Made by a program: the position numbers and the translations under genes. Positions 12,441 through 23,033 of a DNA stretch of 64,000 bases are shown piece by piece. This DNA is from Hermodice carunculata. Lineage: Eukaryota; Annelida; Polychaeta; Eunicida; Amphinomidae. The first letter of the stretch is position 1. The number at the start of each line of letters is the position of its first letter. The notes under the pieces were generated by a model. That model worked only from the letters and a program-made list of their open reading frames with translations. It had not been told where the DNA came from and did not search any database. The DNA is taken from the NCBI GenBank assembly GCA_964020975.1, contig OZ026628.1, positions 17,668,240 to 17,732,239 of the forward strand, given 5' to 3'.

Positions 12441-14132
12441 TTAATTTATTTCTTCTTGTACTGAAAAATATTTGTTTTCATGCGTATCGAAAGGTAATAA
12501 CAAATCTTCTTCTTCGTTGTTCCATGTCATGAAGAGGAACAGGAGTTCTCGATAATATTTCTCCGGCTCTTTTTCTTGATTGTATCGAATGTATCTCAGT
12601 ATTTTCTGTGTCTTGCAAGGTATGAGAACAGATCCATCAGCCATTGTAATTTGTCTGTCTTTCAGTTCGCCAATATATTCATCAGTAATATCTTCATTAT
12701 TATCCAAGTCTTGTGTTGTTTCTTTGGAAAAACCATCAGGATTGATTTTCTGTTTCCTTCTCCTGGATGATTGCCAGTTGTATGTTGTTGCAAAGTCTGC
12801 AAGACACATGTGTTGCAATATCGGTGGTCTTTGACTGTATCTGTCAATAATGTTTGGTATACAAATATCTGTAGAATCATTATCCAAAACTTGCAAAGTT
12901 TCTGTATCTTTTAATAGCCTGGTTCTCTCATCTGGTGGAGCAGTATTCAGGAATATAAACGATCTAGATGACATACGAAATGGTAACTGTAATAAGTAAG
13001 CCACAGCTTCTTGAACCGGTATTTCTGTTTTATTTGTCCATATGTTACCAGCTGCTCTAATCTGTGCCGCAACTGATCGGTTGCCTTCTCTCATTTCTGT
13101 GCAAGCTTGTTCCATTAATGAACTCGTGCCTCTATGTCCCTTAGGCATGTACTTAACTATATACATGATGACTGACCAAGGATCAAGACAGAACTGTATG
13201 TCAATATTTGCTTGCCACACTGACAAAAGAATGGGATTGTATGAATTTATCCTTGTTTCTTCCAGGGTTCGTTTCAAGAACACAGTTTTACGTTTCAAAT
13301 TTGAGCGAATAGCCAAGATGTACTCCTGCTCATCTATTCCCATACTTTGAAGAAAAGATTCAAAAGAAGGAGAGCTATTCTTGTCAATTTGGGCCAAACT
13401 TTCTATAATTTTCTTGTAAATGGCCTTATAGCGTGCAATGTCAACAGTTTTGGTGGCAATGTCTTTTTTCAGTGGTTCAAGAATGACAGTATGTCTCATG
13501 GGTGGTATTGGATAACCAAAACGGCACTCTTTACCTTTTTTTGTACATGTTCTTGTACACTTATGGGTTTGGAGATGTACATATGGATGATCTTGACTAC
13601 ATGTTATATACTTGTCAATGAATGTACATATTTCCTCATCAGTGTGCTGGTAAGTATTTGGTGCGTCTTTTACTTTATATATACCATGTGTATGTAGAGA
13701 TCCTCTCTCTTGAGCTTCGAACCTGTAGGAATAATCCTCTAGTTCACCCAATGGATTTGTTTCATTTTTCAGTATTTTTTGAACAAGAGTATGCACTCTA
13801 TGGTGAAAATGTCGCACTGTGGTTACTGGATCTTCACGGATAAGTTTTGCTTTTCCACCCCAGGGCATTTTTAGTATTTCTTCCTCGCTAACATCTTGCC
13901 CATGATTAATCCTTAGTAAAGCTTGCTGAAGGTCACACCAATGCGTATCTGCTGCTGATAATGTGATAAAGAATGTGGGTAATCCAAGTTGGCGAATAAA
14001 AGCGCACACATCTTTTTTATTGTGATTCCAGTATGCAGGCGACGTTTTCAGAGAGCGGAAAGTCTTGTAGCCTTCATGTAGCTTCACCAATTGGTCAATA
14101 CCCTCTGAGGATTTAAGCTGTCCTGCAGTCAC
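12441..14132 (-). pseudogene. Helentron HUH Rep endonuclease domain (563 residues open)
   Basis: This is the rolling-circle initiator of the element. Visible motifs are GLPTFFITLSAADTHWCDL (residues 50-68, Helitron motif 1), AQERGSLHTHG with the metal-binding HxH at 147-149, and a Cys/His cluster HKCTRTCTKKGKECRFGYP (190-207). Further on are YNPILLSVWQANIDIQF (298-314) and YIVKY (324-328), whose two tyrosines have the Helitron YxxxY spacing. All catalytic residues expected for two-tyrosine HUH nucleases are present. The N-terminal part of the domain continues in the segment 14389-14129, which overlaps by four bases in another frame. Confidence 0.92.
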
Positions 14133-14389
14133 AATCCATGACTTCTTTTCACCCTGCGTAGAGCAATGTTTGCTGTATCACATATCTGTTTCAATTGTAA
14201 CTTTCGAAATTTAAAGAATATATTGGGAATGTTCCGTGCACAGCGTTTATCTCTATTTCTCAATTCCCATTTACATATGGATGAATATGTTACTTTCACT
14301 TTATGCAGTGAATTTCCACACCGCCTTTTGCCAGCAAATATTGATGGAAAAGATAAATATTCTGAATCTTGGTCTTGAAATAAACTCAA
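14129..14389 (-). pseudogene. Helentron helicase-like N-terminal domain segment
   Basis: The motif SLFQDQDSEYLSFPSIFAGKRR is followed by YSSICKWELRNRDKRCARNIPNIFFK and KLQLKQICDTANIALR (quoted in pieces). This matches the conserved block before Rep motif 1 in animal Helitrons. The same frame continues upstream through FAPGEGNTPL to an in-frame stop near 14427, then meets the DTLLYPKDVGSDTR end of the previous segment. One stop therefore breaks an otherwise continuous frame. Confidence 0.85.
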
Positions 14390-14425
14390 AGGTGTGTTAC
14401 CTTCTCCAGGTGCGAAATTTAATAC

Positions 14426-14744
14426 TTAACGAGTATCACTTCCAACATCTTTTGGGTATAATAATGTGTCAAGATTACCTTCTTTATCAGGGAAAGTCTC
14501 ATGTGGTTCTTTTTCAGTTTCATTTAATTCAACATCATCATTTTCAGTTTCTTTACCACTTGTAACATCTGCATTGGCTGAAAAAAGATTGCCTTCTGTT
14601 GGAATGTGTATACTTGGTTGTTCAACTGCTTGTGCTGTGTTCTGCCAGTTATAGTTTAAAGACAGCTGTTCATTCAATTCACTGTTTTGAACCAAGTATT
14701 TGGCATTCTTCCAGACTTTAGCAGGTGTGATATTTTGATACAAA
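14426..14744 (-). pseudogene. Helentron linker resuming after the 12-kb insertion
   Basis: The first Helentron codons after the insert read LYQNITPAKVWKNAKYLVQN, the conserved Helitron block that follows the KLKRKLSYKHDY block now located at 26.9 kb. An acidic low-complexity linker (ENDDVELNETEKEPHE) follows. The apparent start of this open frame near 14818 lies inside the inserted transposon and is not the gene's own. Confidence 0.85.
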
Positions 14745-14758
14745 CCCTTACCGAAATT

Positions 14759-15665
14759 AATGGCGGGTTTTTGGTGGGAATAGGGTGGAAATATGATGGC
14801 ACGTGAAACGGTGGTCATATGGCGGGAATATTTGTATTCCCGCCATGTTTCCAGAAAAAACTTTGAAAAAGGTTATGGAGTTTTGATCTGCAAATCAGAC
14901 ATCTTTTCCGCCAAAATCCCACCATTGTGGTGATGACGGTCTTGTGTCGGCCAACAGGAATATTGCGGATTAATGGCGGGAAGATAGCGTGCTTATGCAA
15001 CCCATAGGGGATTTGCGGGACAATGATGGCTGTATCCACCATTTTTCCAATGTTGGGAATATAGTGGGTTTATGGTACCTGGTCTGATTAAATTCCCACC
15101 ATAAGGCCACCCTTTTCCCGTTAGTGGAAACATGGATTTGTAGCGGAAGGATGATGGCTGTACGTCCACCATAGATCCACTAGCGGGAATATTGTGGGTA
15201 TGTGGTGGCCCAAATCCCCACCATTATTCCGCCCTTTTCCAATTTGTGGTGGAAAGATGATGGCTGTATGTCCGCCATAGTTCCACTAGTGGGAATATAG
15301 TGGGTATATGGCTTTACGACCACCATAGATGCATCAGCGGGAATATAGTGGCCACAGTTTCCACCCTTTTCCTGTTAGTGGAAACATTACGGGTTTGTGG
15401 TGGAAATATGATGGCTGTGCTTCCGCCATAGATCCACTAACGGGAATATAGTGGATATATGGATGTACGTCCACAGTAGATGCATTAGCAGAAATATAGT
15501 GGTCATGTGATGGCCAAAATTTCCACCATATGCCCGCCCTTTCCCCATTAGTGGAAACATGATGGGTTTGTGTTGGAAGGATGAAAGCTGTGCATCTGCC
15601 ATAGATCCACTAACGGGAATATGATGTCCACAATTATGGCAGGAATTATGGTGGCTCTGTGTCTG
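14759..15665. repeat. Left subterminal array of the 12-kb transposon
   Basis: Some twenty degenerate copies of motifs such as GGCGGGAATAT, GTGGAAATATGATGG and CCGCCATAGATCCACTA occur at ~40-80-base intervals in both orientations. The inverted counterpart lies at 26030-26856. Such arrays usually bind transposase. Open frames here are shadows of the repetition. Confidence 0.8.
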
Positions 15666-15956
15666 TGGCATATATACATATATATATCCATCGAGTTTCA
15701 CACCACCTGCAAAAATTATAAGAAAAAAAATTGAATTTGCATGTGTGTTATTTATAGCTATGATCGACTAATCTTCATGTTGAATATCCAAAAGAAAATT
15801 CAGTATTGTCTCATAAGTTTGACAACTGGCACAATAAACAGTCCTCCAAGAATTATCCATTTTACTATTTCTCATAAATCATTTATTTTCATTGCCCTCA
15901 AAGCTCCTTAAAATATTCAAGGATATTTCCACACTTTTTTCCCCCAGCAAGAACAA

Positions 15957-16157
15957 GTGTATCAATATACTGTAATCCAAGAAAAAACAGGCATGAAACT
16001 CAACGAGTGGCTGAGAAAAGCAGAGGACCAAGAAGAATGGAGAGAGCTGGTTGCTAGTTCAGCAGTGACGCCCTTAAAGTCAAGCTTACTATGCCGCGAT
16101 GAGATGAAATACTGTAAATTCAACCTTATTTCACTATTGGCATTGGCAAAAAATTGA
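15957..16157 (+). pseudogene. Possible C-terminal tail of an old LINE reverse transcriptase
   Basis: The short frame contains KLNEWLRKAEDQEEWRELV followed by ASSAVTP. This resembles the DREEWRxLV tail found at the C-terminus of many non-LTR reverse transcriptases. No polymerase motifs occur upstream, so it could equally be a chance frame or a small exon (the sequence TTTTTTCCCCCAG lies just before it). Confidence 0.3.
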
Positions 16158-17765
16158 AAGTAAAAATTTAGTGAAATATTATTTGACCATGGATTAAACC
16201 AAAGGATTGTTCAAAATAGTATTAATTTAAAACTCAATCAAATGTCTGAAATGCAAAAAACGAGAAAAATCATGTGAAATAGGTACATTCACAGTACATA
16301 TACATTGTAATAATATACACACACAGGGCCATATGTGTGCACATTTCCAGAATAACACAATACTTTTGCTAGCTGGATCAAGCATGTTATTTATTCAGAC
16401 TTCTATATCAAAAGATCTTGCTGGAATGTCATTGAGAGGTCGATATATCATCAGATGCTGTTTCCCTTTAATGCCTATGTAATTACTTTAATTAAGATCA
16501 TTGTATAATATACCAAGTCCACAGTAAGTTATTTGAGCCTTTGAGTCTTGTATACTCATAAATTTTTTTATGAGTTGGGTTGTACCAGGCAATGTGTGGG
16601 CAATCAAAAGTCCAGCACAAAACAATCAGAGCTAGGCTTCATTTCTGCTATCACTTGAAGTTTGCTTCAGCCACCAGTCTTTAAAAAAAAAAAAAAAAAA
16701 GTCCAGGAGTTTCAGCTCGAGATAAGATGTGATGGCCTGTCTTTATCTGTTAATTGATGACCTGTGTGAAGTCTTTCAGGCATATCTTCAGTTTTGTAGT
16801 TGCCATAACTGAAATAACAAAATTTATGTTTCAGGCTAAAGAACATCCAATATTTGAAAATGTTTGCCTAGACATTACTTCATTGGACCCATTTTTCAAT
16901 TAAAATGATCTTATCATCAGGATATATATTGAAAAACATCTTTGTGAGAACTACTTACATGTACTTTCCTTCAGTAACACATGATACAAATGTTCAACCC
17001 TTGGTCTTAATCTTATCTTCATGACATTATTATTCCAATAAAGTGCTTCAGTTTACCTCAATTTATGTCTACAATATCAGGAGAAATGACATTGCTAGAG
17101 GGAGGGACAAAAAAAGGTAAAAACTTCATGTCTCCCACTGACAAGAAGACTTATCATGGAATTTCACTTCAAATTTCATGTTCGCAAACCAATCATCCAT
17201 TTTGCTAAGTTTCATCAATTTTCTAATTAAACACCCAGCAAATAATTATTTTCAGTATCAGGTATATGTATTTTCTGGTTTTCAAGTAAAATTTGATGAT
17301 ATATTGCCACAAAATTGTGCATACATGTACATATAACTGAAATTTTGCCAGAAAGAATTATGTTCATATCTCACATTCAGGTGTTTCACACACAGCCTTT
17401 TGTCTCAATCCCATTTTTTAAAAATCCTTTGCTGCCGCCTTTAATGCCATACTTGTGTGGCTGGAGCAGTCCTCCCAGTAACTTTACCACAATGACCCGA
17501 TGGTCTAGAATTTCTCAGTCTCCTCAATGTTTTCAGCAGCACTCTTCTGGCATGACGATAGCAAGCAGCTTGAGTTCAGCTGGAATGGGCTGCCCTTGAT
17601 TTACATGTAGGACAACCTGCAGATCCAGACAAAATACACAGCCAACTACATATGGCAATATGTACTAGGTATGTATGCCACTGAAAATTTTTCAACCATT
17701 ACTAATAAAACTTGCAGTGCACTATTCAATACCAACGTACACTGCAAAGACTGTTTTGTGATCAT
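16158..17765. other. Interior of the 12-kb transposon without supported gene
   Basis: AT-rich sequence with an A18 run near 16682. A more balanced stretch at 17400-17640 has open frames on both strands but no recognisable domain. Confidence 0.4.
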
Positions 17766-17867
17766 GTCTGGACCATTTGGGCCCACATAATCTCAAAGTT
17801 AACTGGTCCTTTTAAAAAATTGTGAGAACCAGTTAACTTTGTGATTATGTAGGCTCAAATGGCAGAC
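17766..17867. repeat. Foldback (hairpin) element with ~44-bp arms
   Basis: The arms run from GTCTGGACCATTTGGGCC to AACTGGTCCT and back, separated by a short AT-rich loop (about 17811-17823). The arms are roughly 85% paired. It is most likely a tiny MITE or solo hairpin. Confidence 0.75.
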
Positions 17868-19125
17868 AAATTATTTAACTGATTAACAAAGCTTACATTA
17901 ACTGAACCATTAAAATGAAGTTTGGGGGAAGCAAAACATGAAAATGTACTGGCCCAAATGCCATGTCAGAAAAAAATAAGTGGTGGAGAAGACTACAAAA
18001 TAAACAATTTATAAAAAAATGCTCTTAACAGCTCACCACAAAACAAATTGGCCATTAATTTGCATGAAGTTCTCATGAAAAATGAGAAGAACAGAAACAG
18101 GGATGAAAGTAACTTTGCTGAAAAAAAAAATGAAACCATAGCCCACCTCTTCATTATTTACCTGAATAAGGCTTTCTGGGCAAAAAGGATATTATTTTTT
18201 CTTTGTCTTGGGAAAAAAAACTGAATTCCTAAAAAAAAAAAAAAAAAAAAAATTTGAAAACAAGCTTTCATCCCTGCAGAAAGAAAAAATTAAGGCAGAG
18301 GGAGAAGAGCAGAAATAGTGAAGAGACAGAGAGAGAGAGAGAGAAGAAAGAAGTAGAACTTTTTTAACTTGGCAAGTTCTCCACACACTAACTTATAACT
18401 GCAACTACAAGATCTCTTTTCAAAAAAATTGCATACCAGTCAGCTGGATTCCCTTTTTAATTTAAGAAAACTAATTTACATTTTTAGTCAATATTCTGAC
18501 ATATAATCTAATCAACATAATTTAAATGTAAATTTTATCAGATAAGGAGGGACCGTTTGATATGGGGGGGGGGGGGGGTGGTGGTGGTGAGTTTTTTGTT
18601 TGGCCAGTCCCCAGATTTTTCGCAGGCCTATTCTATGCGGCCAGATTATATTTTTACAGATCGGTCCATGCAATATTTTCTTCTCTATATTTGTAATGAT
18701 GAGGTAAGGAGCTGTACATGTATACTCATGCAGGGCTGTCCAACTGGAGCATTGTAGCAAAATAAGTGTTTCTCCTGCGAAGAAGTTGAAAAAATGCTCC
18801 AGGGCATCTAAATTTTACTACAGAGATTTCCAGTTGGACAGTAGTGATATTTCAATTGTAGCCATATAGGGTCAGTAAATTTTAAAAAAAACAAACAAAA
18901 AAATAATGTACAACTACAAGATGCACAAGTAGAAGAATTAATATAGTTAACGCTGTGAAAAGTTTTGACAGTTTTCTGTACTTCTATTAGTATTATCCCT
19001 CAGACGGCAATATGCAAACCCTTGCAGTTACCCACCTCAGCTGGGACTTGGTCCGCCACCATGGCTGGCCACTTGACAGCCGATTCCAAGTTTCAACAAA
19101 ACATGATCAGTTGGATTCACAGGCT

Positions 19126-19242
19126 TCACTGTCGATACTGCTTGCGTGATGATGGACTATCACCATCATAAAATACTACAACCCATTCTGCATTCATCTT
19201 GTGATCTTCTCTTCTATATTTTAACAGTTCAATAGAATCCAT
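19126..19242 (-). CDS. Possible first coding exon, 38 residues
   Basis: The frame starts with MDSIELLKYRREDHK and continues NAEWVVVFYDGDSPSS. The 'WVVV-x-Y/F' opening resembles N-termini of invertebrate BEN- or DUF4806-type proteins, in which a WP motif follows. A KWPAMV stretch occurs 45-50 codons later in the same frame, beyond several stops. Sequence upstream (19300-19320) is CpG-richer, as for a promoter. It could be a decayed gene carried by the 12-kb transposon. The evidence is weak. Confidence 0.25.
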   Translation of the reverse strand: MDSIELLKYRREDHKMNAEWVVVFYDGDSPSSRKQYRQ

Positions 19243-19574
19243 ACCCAATTAATCGATGAAAACTCCCGTCTGCAGGCCAGCTGTCATTAAGTCGTTCACA
19301 GACAGCAGTTAAAAATGGCGCCAAACGGAAGTAGCAGAAGTCTTGCACCAATTCGCTACCGAGCAGTCTTACTTGCACTTAAAAATCTTCACATTATCAA
19401 TTAAAAATCAAATATGTTTTACAATTATCCTGCATGTTTATGATAACATTTTAAGAAGATGAAATAACAATTTTCAGTAAATAGATAAATATAAACAGAC
19501 AAGTCAGTGCGCTATGACATGCGCCGTGCGGAATACGGGATCACGCGATACATCATCAAAACTTGCATGGTTGT

Positions 19575-22001
19575 TACTTGATACTTTACTTGCAAATCTT
19601 AGCCCTCGATCGAGGTGCCCTTCAGGTTCGCCTTGAAGGCATTCGTATTCTGTCGTTATATGGTGTCCTCAGGCAATGCGTTCCAGGCGTCCACTATCCT
19701 GTGAGTAAAGGAATGTTTCCTGCTGTCTGTTGAGGCTTGTTCTTTGTATATTTTCAGGTGATGTCCTCTTAGTTGTCTGGATGGTTGCGAGAAGAACAAA
19801 TCGCTTTTAGTTTTGCTTTTCCCTGTCATGATTTTGTAAACTTCAACCAAGTCTTGCCTATCACGCCTATCTTTCAGAGGTTCTAAATTTACATCTCCCT
19901 TAGCCAGCCTGAGGCACCTTTTCTGTACGTTTTGTAGTTTAGAAATATCTTTAGCATAAAATGGATTCCAGGCTGGACTGGCATACTCCAGTCCAGGCCT
20001 GATTATTGCTTTATATAAGGTAGTTATGGTATTACTATTAAAATTGGAGAAACAACGCTGAATAATTCCTATTTTTTGTATAGCTTTCTGAGTTATAATT
20101 GCAATATGGGCAGCTGGTTTTAGATTGTTACTAACGGTTACTCCCAGGTCTTTATAATTATCAACTTCTTGTAGGTATTCACCATCAAGGGAATACATGT
20201 ATTCAAAACTAGCTTTAATACGGAGAACCACGCACTTATTTGCATTAAACTTTATGAGCCAAGTTTTTGACCAAGCAGCTAAAGAGTTTAGGTCTTCCTG
20301 AACTCGAGCACAGTCTTGAAATGAATCTATAGCTGAGTAGAGCTTAGTATCGTCAGCGAACAGTTTTGCTATGTTTGTCACAGAATTAGGTAAGTCATTT
20401 ACGTAAAGGAGAAATAGCACCGGACCCAGAATAGATCCCTGTGGAACTCCAGATTTAACGTTAGACCAACTAGAAACTCCATTATGTAGTACTACTCTCT
20501 GTCTCCTACCAGATAGAAACGCCTTAATCCAGTCAAGCAAAGAACCTCTTATTCCATAATGTCTTAACTTGTAAAGAAGGCATTCGTGCGGAACGCTATC
20601 GAACGCCTTCACAAAATCAAGATAAACACAATCTGTTCCTACATTCCTGTCGATATTTAGTGTCCAATCGTTTATGCATTCTAACAGCTGCGATACACAT
20701 GATGCACCATGCTGGAACCCGTGTTGGTGACATGAAATAATATCGTGTAACCTTAAGTGTATGTTTATCTGGATTAAAAGTAATCTTTCAAGAAGTTTGA
20801 CTACTTGGCTTGTCAAGGTGACAGGGCGGTAATTTTCGCAATTTTGCCTGGATCCTTTTTTAAACAAAGGGGTAATATTGCCGTCTCGCCAATCTTGGGG
20901 TAAAGTGCCAGTTCTTAAAGAATGATTAAATAAGATTTGTAATGGAATTGCCAGATTAGGGACTAGTTTCAATACATTAACATGGATGTAATCAGGGCCG
21001 CTACCCTTATTGGGTCTCAACTTATACATAGCCTCCTTTACATCTTTGATTGTAATATTACTCAATGCTAGTTCTGACTCCACATGCGGGTCGTTGATAG
21101 GTAGTTCATGTGCTAAAGGTGTCTCATCTACCATCACACTCGCAAAAAACTTATTTAGTTCATTGGCCTTCTCTGTGTCGTTGTAAATCTTGTTTTGTCC
21201 CACTTTTAAAGTTTCAACGGTCGAGGATGTTTTGGTGAAGGTACCTACATAATTATAAAAAGCTTTTGGATTGTCTGAAATTTGGTCCACCAGAGAAGCT
21301 TCATATTCACTTTTGGCCTCTTCCATTACCATCTTCTCCTCTCGTACACACTGATCAAAATATTCTTTGTCTATGTGTAGACGTTGTTCTTTATATTTCC
21401 TGTATGCATCTTTTCTCTTTTTTATAGCCTTTTTTACTTTTGTGCTAAAATGCCATGGAGGAAGTTTAGCTTTACCTGCACGTATCGTTTTTTGGGGGAC
21501 AAACTTAGTTAATAATTGGTTATACTTGTCCTTAAAATTTGTCCACTTTGATTCAAGATTGCCATGCCCTAATACTGAGTTCCAATTTGTATTTTCTACT
21601 TCAGAATCCATACCAGTATAATCACCTTTTGCATACATGTTTATTCTTCTAGCAGTTGAATCAACCCTAGGCACTGGCATACTTATCTCAACATGAATAC
21701 CGTTATGGTCGCTAGTGCTAAAGGGTTCAACCACTGAACAATACTCTACATTAGTTGGGTCATTAACTAAGACAAGATCAATTAAGTTGTTACCTCTTGT
21801 AGGTTCCTCTACTAGTTGTGTTAGTAAATTGTCATGAATGGTATCTAAAAACAATTGCTCATGGGGGACACTAGACTCTAAGCGGGCCCAATCAATGTAA
21901 CGTAAATTGAAGTCACCTACCAATAGCAGACGTTCACTGTCTATTTGGTTTAATGTATCGCACAAATTCATTATGTAGTACTACTCTCTGTCTCCTACCA
22001 G
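19575..22001 (-). mobile_element. 5'-truncated CR1/Jockey-group LINE inserted in the 12-kb transposon
   Basis: This is a non-LTR retrotransposon with an uninterrupted 771-residue frame, so it is young. The 5' end is truncated inside the endonuclease. A 33-bp stretch at the 5' end (21969-22001) is an exact same-orientation copy of internal bases 20480-20512. The 3' UTR is about 80 bases past the stop and ends near 19575 in GCAAGTAAAGTATCAAGTAA. I found no clear target-site duplication, so the outer limits are approximate. Confidence 0.85.
19656..21971 (-). CDS. LINE endonuclease (C-terminal part) and reverse transcriptase
   Basis: Residues 1-100 hold the end of an APE-type endonuclease: LLLVGDFNLRYIDW (GDFN at 19-22) and FSTSDHN (SDH at 87-89). 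The reverse transcriptase follows with NKGSGPDYIHVNVLK (321-335), NYRPVTLTS (380-388), YLDFVKAFDSVPH (450-462), GVPQGSILGPVLFLLYVND (508-526) and the catalytic FADDTK (538-543). The C-terminus reads AWNALPEDTI, typical of CR1/L2/Jockey-group elements. The protein would copy its own RNA at the nicked target. The ATG used here lies entirely within the duplicated 33-bp segment at the 5' junction, so it is not the element's natural start. The family's full protein is usually about 900-1000 residues. Confidence 0.95.
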   Translation of the reverse strand: MNLCDTLNQIDSERLLLVGDFNLRYIDWARLESSVPHEQLFLDTIHDNLLTQLVEEPTRGNNLIDLVLVNDPTNVEYCSVVEPFSTSDHNGIHVEISMPVPRVDSTARRINMYAKGDYTGMDSEVENTNWNSVLGHGNLESKWTNFKDKYNQLLTKFVPQKTIRAGKAKLPPWHFSTKVKKAIKKRKDAYRKYKEQRLHIDKEYFDQCVREEKMVMEEAKSEYEASLVDQISDNPKAFYNYVGTFTKTSSTVETLKVGQNKIYNDTEKANELNKFFASVMVDETPLAHELPINDPHVESELALSNITIKDVKEAMYKLRPNKGSGPDYIHVNVLKLVPNLAIPLQILFNHSLRTGTLPQDWRDGNITPLFKKGSRQNCENYRPVTLTSQVVKLLERLLLIQINIHLRLHDIISCHQHGFQHGASCVSQLLECINDWTLNIDRNVGTDCVYLDFVKAFDSVPHECLLYKLRHYGIRGSLLDWIKAFLSGRRQRVVLHNGVSSWSNVKSGVPQGSILGPVLFLLYVNDLPNSVTNIAKLFADDTKLYSAIDSFQDCARVQEDLNSLAAWSKTWLIKFNANKCVVLRIKASFEYMYSLDGEYLQEVDNYKDLGVTVSNNLKPAAHIAIITQKAIQKIGIIQRCFSNFNSNTITTLYKAIIRPGLEYASPAWNPFYAKDISKLQNVQKRCLRLAKGDVNLEPLKDRRDRQDLVEVYKIMTGKSKTKSDLFFSQPSRQLRGHHLKIYKEQASTDSRKHSFTHRIVDAWNALPEDTI

Positions 22002-23033
22002 TTTTCTGTTGATCAGTTGTTAATACCTGCGTGCTCTGGATCCATTGCTCATCCTTGCTGTTGTTTTAATGGAAGGCATATGTTTACAGAATAGACTAGA
22101 ATTCGCCAGGTTAGTTGAACGTATACTCTGTTGTTCTACAGTATGTAGCACAGTGTGTATACGCTAGTGGGCGATAAATGGTTGTTTAAGGAAACCTGTA
22201 AGAACAGCTGATTGATAAACAACTCTGAACAATGCGAGTTTTCGATTTGGGGAGTAACTATAGATATACAACAACAAACCTGTACTTTGCTGGTGAAATA
22301 AAAGCTGGACTTTCATGGTTGGATTTGAGTACCAAGTTTCTGACGGAATGGTTCAGTAACTTAGCCTCATATTTAAACATAGAACTACTATTTGAAGCCG
22401 TGTATGCAGTGTAGGTACCTCCACACGTGCAAGTAGCAAGACAGAAACTGTGACCCGTTGAGTGTGCCTCAGGTCAGACCCCAGTGCAAACTAGGTCATG
22501 CACACAGAGCGTTACATAAGCAGTCTGCATTAGCAGCGTCACTTGCAGCTGCTTGAGTTGTTGATTCAGTCGATGTGTGTCTCTGCCCTCCCCCCTCCCC
22601 TTCAAAATGCCATAACAAAAATCTAAGCCCTTTTCTTTGTCACAATCTTCTTTGTGTAATTTCTTCAAGCTTTGGTGGAGGTTGAAACTTCCTTTCCAAG
22701 CTTTCAGAACTCTGTTACTTTAAATTTTAAACAGGGGAGGGTAGTACATAAATAAACAAGATGTCAAAAGTGTAAGTTTGTGTGTGTGTATGTGTTTAAA
22801 GGCAAAGATAAGTATATTTGAAATCATGCACTATTATAGTTACAATGGAATTTGTTCATTTATGTATTTCATACATTTAGTATATGTAATTATTAATAGA
22901 TTTATTATTTGGTAACTTTTAAGTTTAATTTATTTGTTAATTGTGCAAATAAATGACTGAAAATTAACATCTTTGTATACAAAGGTGTCAGAATGATAAC
23001 TCATGTGCTTCCAGTTTAGATTTTGATTATTAG
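22002..23033. other. 12-kb transposon interior, no gene seen
   Basis: AT-rich sequence. Short open frames lack recognisable domains or splice context. Confidence 0.4.

Noticed and set aside
12576-14565. Plus-strand open frames opposite the Helentron
   Set aside because: They are antisense shadows of the Rep and linker coding sequence.
14759-15665. Regularly spaced repeats that might suggest a CRISPR array
   Set aside because: Units are degenerate, in both orientations, mirrored at the other transposon end, and the genome is eukaryotic.
18541-18600. Long G-run followed by GGT repeats as a functional quadruplex
   Set aside because: Homopolymer G/C runs occur at many places here (24.7, 25.9, 40.7, 45.3, 48.7, 53.1, 56.9 kb) and look like ordinary slippage tracts.
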